Assembly (NCBI GenBank): GCA_948567375.1
Contig: OX419761.1
Coordinates: 49,514,243 to 49,578,242 of the forward strand
Length of the DNA stretch: 64,000 bases
Direction: 5' to 3'
Source: Lunularia cruciata
Taxonomy: Eukaryota > Streptophyta > Marchantiopsida > Lunulariales > Lunulariaceae
Both the position numbers and the translations under genes were made by a program. Shown in pieces: positions 56,946-64,000 of the stretch (positions are counted from its first letter, which is position 1; every line of letters begins with the position of its first letter). Below the pieces are notes generated by a model, which did not search any database, was not told the DNA's origin, and worked only from the letters and a program-made list of their open reading frames with translations.

Positions 56946-59749
56946 TCTCTCCTCAAAAGTCTCTAGTCTACTCTCCCACTTAATAACAAGTCTCTCTCAC
57001 TCCTTAGCCACTTGGACACAATCATCTAATACATGCTCTATGTCAATAGAACAAGAGGGTAAATCGGATCTAGGGTGCAAGGAGGGAAGTGCACTCTTTA
57101 GGGACAAAGGGGGCAAAGAAGAGGAAAAAGGATATCCTCCTACCGGATGCCACCCATTTACATTGCAGGACAAGGTCTGAGGTTTAGGGGAAATGGGTCT
57201 ATGGTTGGCAATGCCCAAAGCCGTTATGAGACAAGGAAAGATGCTAGAAGGTATTGGGTGGTTTCAGGGTTTAAAAACAGGTGACATGGGGGAATACATG
57301 GAAATGCTTATTGACACTAAGGGACATGTCTATTCTAAACATGTTGGCATTGAGTAATGCACATAGGCACTGATGATTTAACTTAAAATCAGAAGCCAAA
57401 ATTGATTGTATGGTTAGAAAACAAACAAACAGCCATGAAAGAGAATGGGAGATAAAATATACCTCTAGGCAAGGGTAGTGTCACCCGAGGGTTATTTTCA
57501 AGCCAAGAACATCACGATCAACCTCCAAAGTTCCAACAATGGCAGTTCAAACCTGGTGTTTATCCATCCAAGACCATTTCATGAAGATCATTGGGTGTTG
57601 AATTGTGTGAAAAGAAATAAAGCAAATCTCCTTTGTGAGTATTGTTCATGTCCTCACCGTCAATGACTTTCTCATTTTTGCCAAATTTCTGCCATGGGAT
57701 TTTCTGTACTGATTTCTGCTGCACCCTCTTTGCAACAAAACCCCCACCCAATGGCTCCCTACGTGTGCTCTCTTGCAAAACTTGGTTTTCTTGCAACACT
57801 TGCTCTCCTCCTACAAAAATTTCTCTCTTGCCAAGCTTTCTGTTGTCTCTCCTTCTCTTTCTCTTATGACCACTCCCAAATAGCACTCCTTTTGCTGAAT
57901 TTTCTTCTCCTCTCCTTTTATTTTTAAGCTATCCCTTTTTGAATGGCACACTCCTCCTTCAAAAAACCAAATTTCCTTCTCTCTTTTGTTTGTGAAAAGC
58001 TCTCTGCCTTTGAGTTTGTGAGAAATAGTGACTTTTGCAAGAAATGCCACATTTATATAGAGACTCACATGAAATTTTAAATCTAGATTTCTTGTAAAAA
58101 AAATCATAATTCACCATTAGAAAAACCAAATTTTGAGTGTCAACCAATCGCATCATGTGACACAACTCGTTGTCAACCAGTGCTACCTAGATGGTTGCAT
58201 CGGGAATGGGTGCCAACTGGTGCCTTTCAAAGTCCATGGACAGCCCCTGGTGTCATCCACCCATCCCGCAGTGATAGGTGCCATCATGCAGTGATAGGTG
58301 CCAACCTTTCTACCAACCCCTTCCAACATCCACACCTGGCGTCAATCGGCACCAAACTTTCAACCATCACCATTTCACATCCACACCAGGCGTAAACCTT
58401 TTAACCAACACCTTCTAACAGCCACATCGGACTTGAATGGGTACCCATAAGCTTCATTTGGCTTCAACTTGTTCCAACCAATGCTAAACTTGGACCCAAG
58501 GGTTTACAGAAATAGGTTCATGCAATACTAAATTCTAAACAAAACAGGTTCATGTAGAAGAACATGACTAGTGCTTAACATTCTCCAAAGGATATCACAT
58601 CATGAAGAAGCATAAGAGAAGGCCTTGATGATTATCATATACCAAAGGATATTTTTATTACAAAGGAACATGTTACTATTAAATTTCCTTGAGATGACGA
58701 GCAAGGCATCACCCTTGACCTACTTTATTCTCTACCAAGCTCCATTCCATTGAGAGAAATTTATGCATCTACTTGAGTTTTCTCTATAAATCCATCAATA
58801 TCTTGTAGCCAAACATCAGACCTAACTATAAATACAAAATTATGTTAAATAATAAAAACTAAATATGCATTCTAACACTTAAACAAATATGCATTTCTAT
58901 TATTGTCTTTAAGTTGCACTCTCAATGTACAAAGAGAATGCCATCTAGCTTTTAAATACTCATAAATCACTCGGCCGGTTATGGAATAAGAGCCCTTCCT
59001 ACTGAAATATATTTCTCCCTCTGTTGTAGGTCAAGATGTAAGCGGAAACAATGTTCCATCTACCAAACCTACACAACTAGGGAAACCTTTGTGGGCAAAA
59101 ATTGCTAATATTCTCTTCTCTCATTGTGCTCAGGCCATGCAGCTTGACTCCTCATAATATTTAATATGGCTTTCATGACTCAATCTGTAAAGGCAAGTGT
59201 TGAACCAACACTAATGCCCCGAATGTTTAATCATTTTGCAACACAAGCTCCAATCTCATGATGCACAAATCTATTGAGAGTGAGAGCTACTTAGATCCAC
59301 ACCGGTGTTTGCTCCTACTGGTAGTTTTTTTGAAATACCCTATGATCTTTTATCAGATCTACTAATGTTGAGAAAGAATCAACATCCATTCTTGTGATTT
59401 GGCGGAATGCCTTCACATCTAGGCCTCTAAAATATTTAATCACAATTCCCTACTATGAGAATATGTAACTACCTACATACAAAAATGTGCAAACTCCCAC
59501 CCATTGAGCAATAGTTCTAGCATATCTAAATTTTACTCTTCATATTCACATTCATCAAATACTATCTCCAAATTTAATTGGATAATCTATTTTTAAAATT
59601 TCGTAATGTTTATGGTGAGTTCTCCACACGTGCTAACACTCAGCATGCTCTACTCTATTATTCTCAATTCTAGTATAACTTAGGTTGCCTTCTTCTCTTG
59701 TATAACTTAGGAATATTCAAATCCCTCTTCGTGTCGTTCTAAACTCTCC
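56946..59749. other. Degenerate DNA, no recognised gene
   Basis: Only short unrelated frames. 58140-58480 is a degenerate repeat tract with CACC-CATC words and two exact GCAGTGATAGGTGCCA copies at 20-bp spacing (about 58268 and 58288), plus CATCCACACC-GGCGT copies about 60 bp apart near 58328 and 58378. Confidence 0.5.
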
Positions 59750-59879
59750 TTGATTTTAGATCAAGCCAAAAATAAACATCCAAGAAAAGCTAATGCTCAT
59801 GTGAAGAGAGAAAAGGGAATGAAGAATTCAAGCTCAAAAATTCATAAGAAATCAAGATCAAATCAAATGCACTGGAATA

Positions 59880-60130
59880 AAACCACCTGCCAAAAAAACT
59901 ATGAATACACACTCTCTGCAGAGAGACCACTTAGAGGAAATTCTTTGAGGAAAATGGATCACTGTGAATTCACACTCTCTAAGATGTAGAGAGACCACTC
60001 AAGCCACTAAATACCTCACTCTCTAGACTGAGAGAACCTGTTCAAGCCAAGAAATCAAGGGAAATGGATCGCTATGAATTCACACTCTGGGTAGAGAGAC
60101 ACTTCCAGCCAGGAAATCGAGGAAATTAGA
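59880..60130. repeat. Degenerate tandem repeats with GAATTCACACTCT / AGAGAGACCACT
   Basis: The words ACACTCTCT, AGAGAGACCAC and GAAATGGATC(G/A)CT-TGAATTCACACTCT recur at about 59907, 59970 and 60077 with irregular 60-100 bp spacing. Confidence 0.55.
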
Positions 60131-60285
60131 TAGCTCTGCAATGGATTCCCTCCCGTGGTCAGGTCCTCTTGAACTATCTAGAGAAGACTATCTCCCACCT
60201 GGGGGCTAGCACTTGGTTCAAATTAAATTCAGGCACTTCATTAACCCTAAATTATAATTAATACTTTATGGTGTGCTAACAAATA

Positions 60286-60367
60286 ACTCCATATCCCTTA
60301 TCTACTACTTACCATCTCTTATGAAATTCCATATCCCTTATCTACTACTTACCATCTCTTATGGAAT
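60286..60367. repeat. 40-bp tandem duplication, exact
   Basis: TCCATATCCCTTATCTACTA followed by CTTACCATCTCTTATG occurs at 60288 and 60328 without a mismatch, so it is recent. Confidence 0.92.
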
Positions 60368-60985
60368 TTGCTAATAATAAAAGACTTGGAAGGGAAGTTC
60401 GCAGTGGGTCCCTTTTTTCCTCTTCGTACCCATGTTTGTTAGACTAAGTAAATACAGTTAAAGTAAATATATGTAGCTTCGTAATTTTATTTCTCATGTG
60501 TCCTTACTACAAGTATAATTCACCATTTGGAGAGATGATAACTCAAAAATCTTCTGCAGTGAGCTATATCAGATCTAGACGCTAAAACTTCTCAGCTGAG
60601 TACCAGTACTCAGCTGAAACATACGAGATCAGATACATTCAGCGATTACGAAGCACTTGCTGAGACTGCTCTGATAGATTGTTGCTGATAAACGGAAGAG
60701 AGTCTTGAGCATCATTCAGAAGATCTCCAGCGACGATTAATTCCACCATCCGATATAAATTGAAGATATATATCTTCAAGTTCTCAAATGGCTTCCACAC
60801 ACTATCTTACAAAATGCCGATTCCGCAACGACACTGACTGCGTCTGAGAACGCATAAACACCATCGAACAGTTTCTAATTAGTAGTATGTTGATAGAGTA
60901 TCACAAGCTAATATTCCTAGCAAGTTTTTAATCTTTAGTCACCATTTTAAATTTATGGTGGAGAGACTCAACACACTTGTATTCT

Positions 60986-60987
60986 TT

Positions 60988-61020
<33 letters not shown>
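60986..61020. repeat. Compound microsatellite (CT)n(AT)n
   Basis: A run of CT dinucleotides changes directly into a run of AT dinucleotides. Confidence 0.95.
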
Positions 61021-61765
61021 GGAGAACTTGTGTCTCGAGACCATTCTTTGGTGAACTTTGGTATCTCCACCTTTCATTTTTCACTCCGTTATAGTATACA
61101 ATCTGTTTAGTGAAGCTGTTCAAAGTTGTTGTCGTTGCTTCCATTTCAGCATGTACATGATGCTACATATCTATTCACTCTGACGAGAGAAACGCGTGAT
61201 GGATTGGACTGTAAGAGCATCTGAAAATGAAAAAGATGGGATAAGGATAGTTCGTCCGTCCAGATAGTGGCAACCTGGAGGCCAAAATAAAAGCTAGGAT
61301 TTGTTTATTGATATGGGCAAAGTTCAATTTGTGTTCGGCGGGAGGTGTCCCGAAAGCGAATCGAGGTGCGAAAACCTTCCACCACCAGCATGCCCTAGAC
61401 ACCGATTGTATGTACCACAACGTTTCTTCATGTATACTCCACAATAAAGACGACCGAACAGAGCTTAAAATGCCTCGAGCTCTGTTCAAGACAAAGGATA
61501 AGAAAAAGAAGAAGTCTCAAACTTTACTCTAGAATGCATACATACTGGTTCATTTAATGTTATGGAAGCGAATAACCTACGTGTTTACGTAGAACCTAAC
61601 TTTCGTTTCTGTTGTGGTGCAGGTGTCCTGATGGTGAGCGAGTGCAAGAGATCCAACGACAAACCCTGTTGGTGCACTGCCACGGTATCTCTGCTTGTTG
61701 TCTAGGTTTTCACCACGATTAGTCGGGAAACATGTTCCATAAATTGTACATTGTATTAGGAAATT
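61021..61765. other. Non-genic stretch; nothing recognised
   Basis: Open frames of 70-100 codons on both strands overlap and have no domain character. No promoter or RNA gene was recognised. Confidence 0.45.
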
Positions 61766-61922
61766 GTTAATGCCACCCTGATTTTTGCTATTGCCACATT
61801 CCTTTTTGGAATGGACAAATAGCAGGGCCATACCAAGGCCGCACCCAGGGTGTGTTTTGAGGGGGCACATGTCATTTTGGCCACGTGATGGGTGGCATTA
61901 GCCAAAATCAGGGTCGCAATCG
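61766..61922. mobile_element. MITE-like inverted-repeat element, about 155 bp
   Basis: The left end AATGCCACCCTGATTTTTGC (61769 onward) is matched in inverse at the right end (about 61890-61918, where the plus strand has GGTGGCATTAGCCAAAATCA). About 24 of 30 positions pair. The interior (61800-61885) codes for nothing. Size and ends fit a miniature inverted-repeat element. No clear target-site duplication was found. Confidence 0.5.
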
Positions 61923-64000
61923 CGATTCCCTTGTTTTAGTTGTGTATGGAGAATAGTAGAGCGACGAGTCTAACTGCGCTTTAATGTTACTTTGGGTGCT
62001 ACGAGCTACCCGATCAATATAGAGATTCGGTTACTATCCCTTTTCAAATAAGTAGCCGTTTAAGAAATTTAAACATATCTCAACTTTCTTGCAAAGCATA
62101 TCTATGTATTTGATCTAAATTTTGAGACATTGCCATCGCAATAGGTCCAAGAAATTCAAGTGGCGTAACGGTTCAAGTGGTTTGCATGAAACTTTTTGCA
62201 GTAAATTGACACTGAGAGGGTTACGTTGCCACTGGTGACCCGGGAGCAATAAGTTAAACGGCGCTATGCCCTATGCGGAGAGCGTCGCAAATGTATTACT
62301 ATGTGTTGGACCTTTCTGAGAATGTGCTTAATGGAAAACTTCTTTCGTCACAATTCCTTAAACATCTCACCAGAGCGATTCCACCCAAGTTTCTCAAGTG
62401 AGCAAGACGAACCATAAGTAAAATACTGTTCATCGAACTGAAATCTTGGATTCCTGTCGTGACAAATCAATCCGCGCATTAAGAATCGGCTCACCTTGGT
62501 AACTGTCAATTCTCAGTTGTAACTTATATTAAATCTTGTCATGAGCGAATTTATTCAAATTGAAATTGAAACGAAGAAAAGTTAAAAACATATTAGACAC
62601 GAATCAACTCCCCAGATAACTGCTCATCTTCCAAGTTCATTTAATTTCAATGATAATCGCGTATAAATGTGTTAAGTCGTTAAATTAAATAGAATTACTG
62701 CAAACTAAGTGCGAAGAGTATTCCCTAATTTTTGAATGGTTAATATATTACCTTGCTTCAAAAGTGAATAGTTAAAGCAACTTATATTTTTAGTTAGAGT
62801 AGTCTGGTGAGCAAATACATTTGACCGTATGGTAAGTGGTAAACTACCATCCCGGATGTTAGGAGTATTAGTGGAAGGTATACTTCTTTATCAATAATCT
62901 TTTCACTCATGGTCTATTCATATTCAGTTTAGTGTATATTCTGTAGTGTTTGCTCTCTAATGTGTCAAATAGTGCCACTGTCACAAAATTAATATCGAGT
63001 TAAAATCGTGATGAAAACACTTAAATAACAACACTTGAGCGGTCCCCGGGATCAGTTATATGGACTACCTTTCTGATCCCGTCACATGTAAATAAAAGGA
63101 GCAAAAACTATTAGTTCATTGAAGAGTATAACAAATTGATGGATGTTTAATAAATTACTTCATCAAAGGGAATATTAGATTGAAAAAACACCCATCGGAT
63201 TCGGACTAGGTTAAGGGAATGCTAGAGTAAACTGTGAACTCGGATGAGTCTAAACAATACTAAATTACTCTATGATATATCTGAGTTTTGTACTGTCTCG
63301 AGTGTGAGGTCCGTTGATTCAGTTTACAAAAGCTTTGCCGCTCTAACAACTCGCTCATGGCCCATCAATGAGTCGATGTCACTTCCTGTATTTCGGGTGG
63401 GATTGATTGTAGCCTTTTGTTCTTTCTAATTTCTCTTGCAACGTCAAGAGGACTCAAGCTACAAGGTTAGCCAATTTTATTAAATGTTTTCACCGTCACA
63501 ACTGGCAATAATGGTGCAATTGCAAGGCTATGTAAACCGGAAGGCAAGAAACCGTAGAGGAGATACGACGAGGTTTATACCCATATTCAGCCAAAGATAT
63601 GGATCCCGTAAAGAGGCAGGAAAACGGTGACTGGGTATGATTTCTTGCAAGTGTAAGAAAAGGTTTGAGACGGAGCTAGCTATAGTGGGTGGTAATCATG
63701 ATCACATGAAAGTGTAATGGCCTCGTTTTAGATGACCACTAAGATAACAGATAATCACCTTTCAGATGTATTTGCCTCATATCCAGCTCTCTCAGACTTG
63801 GTGTTGAGTAACTCCAGTTTTTCGGGTATTTTGACGAGACCGGTGACTTCCAATCAAGAGCAGCACTTGTGTCTGTGAGCAGCTCCCCAGATATTTATGA
63901 ATCGTGGCGGAAAATTGATCGTCACTTGCCAAACTGCCGAAGCTGCCCAAAAGTACCTTGTATCTGTCCATGAATCCTACTGTCAAGTGGAATTTGAGAG
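61923..64000. other. Non-genic stretch to window end; nothing recognised
   Basis: Only short frames (63244-63429 plus, 63792-63986 minus) without family character. No repeat or RNA gene was recognised. Confidence 0.5.

Noticed and set aside
56604-57180. Ser/Leu-rich open frames as genes
   Set aside because: They are by-products of a 51-bp minisatellite and pyrimidine-rich DNA.

Overview
The window is nuclear DNA from a land plant, most plausibly a moss or other non-seed plant. The grounds are a plant-type cytochrome b5-fused sphingolipid desaturase, a TTTAGGG-type telo-box, retroelement primer sites matching the plant initiator tRNA-Met end (TGGTATCAGAGC), and three housekeeping genes whose coding regions are uninterrupted. 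The species cannot be proved from sequence alone, and no bacterial features were seen.

Layout. (1) 1-2286: two short tandem-repeat blocks, then a dead pogo/Tigger-type transposase. (2) 4233-12762: the gene island. It holds a probable delta-8 sphingolipid long-chain-base desaturase (+, 5471-6865), galactokinase (-, 8807-10303) and UDP-glucose 4-epimerase (+, 11641-12762). The last two are head-to-head across about 1.3 kb and belong to the same pathway (Leloir: galactose to Gal-1-P, and UDP-Gal to UDP-Glc). (3) 12763-20340: long stretches with no gene, a U6 snRNA pseudogene (17040-17137) and a fragment of a reverse-transcriptase element. (4) 20340-34030: an old RT element ('H') split by two related Ty3/gypsy chromodomain elements in opposite orientations: E (+, 21365-27039, target-site duplication ATGGA/ATAGA) and C (-, 27564-33125, duplication ACACC). 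(5) 34031-38286: single-copy-looking DNA with a possible small multi-exon cysteine-rich gene on the minus strand. (6) 38287-42930: a minus-strand copia element ('D'). (7) 43866-54120: a plus-strand Ty3/gypsy element of another type ('B'), which carries a solo LTR of a further family (47583-48273, duplication AGACC). (8) 54121-64000: degenerate DNA with several minisatellites, a microsatellite and a MITE-like inverted repeat; no gene recognised.

Main points of interest. The divergent galactokinase/epimerase pair resembles in layout the yeast GAL1-GAL10 arrangement. The LTRs of chromovirus C contain perfect four-unit heat-shock elements upstream of a TATA box. The nested insertions can each be read back to an in-frame host open reading frame. 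Premature stops in the dead elements are of the kind produced by C-to-T change (CGA, CAG, CAA to stop), which fits decay after cytosine methylation. All element proteins seen here are broken by stops or frameshifts; the three island genes look intact.
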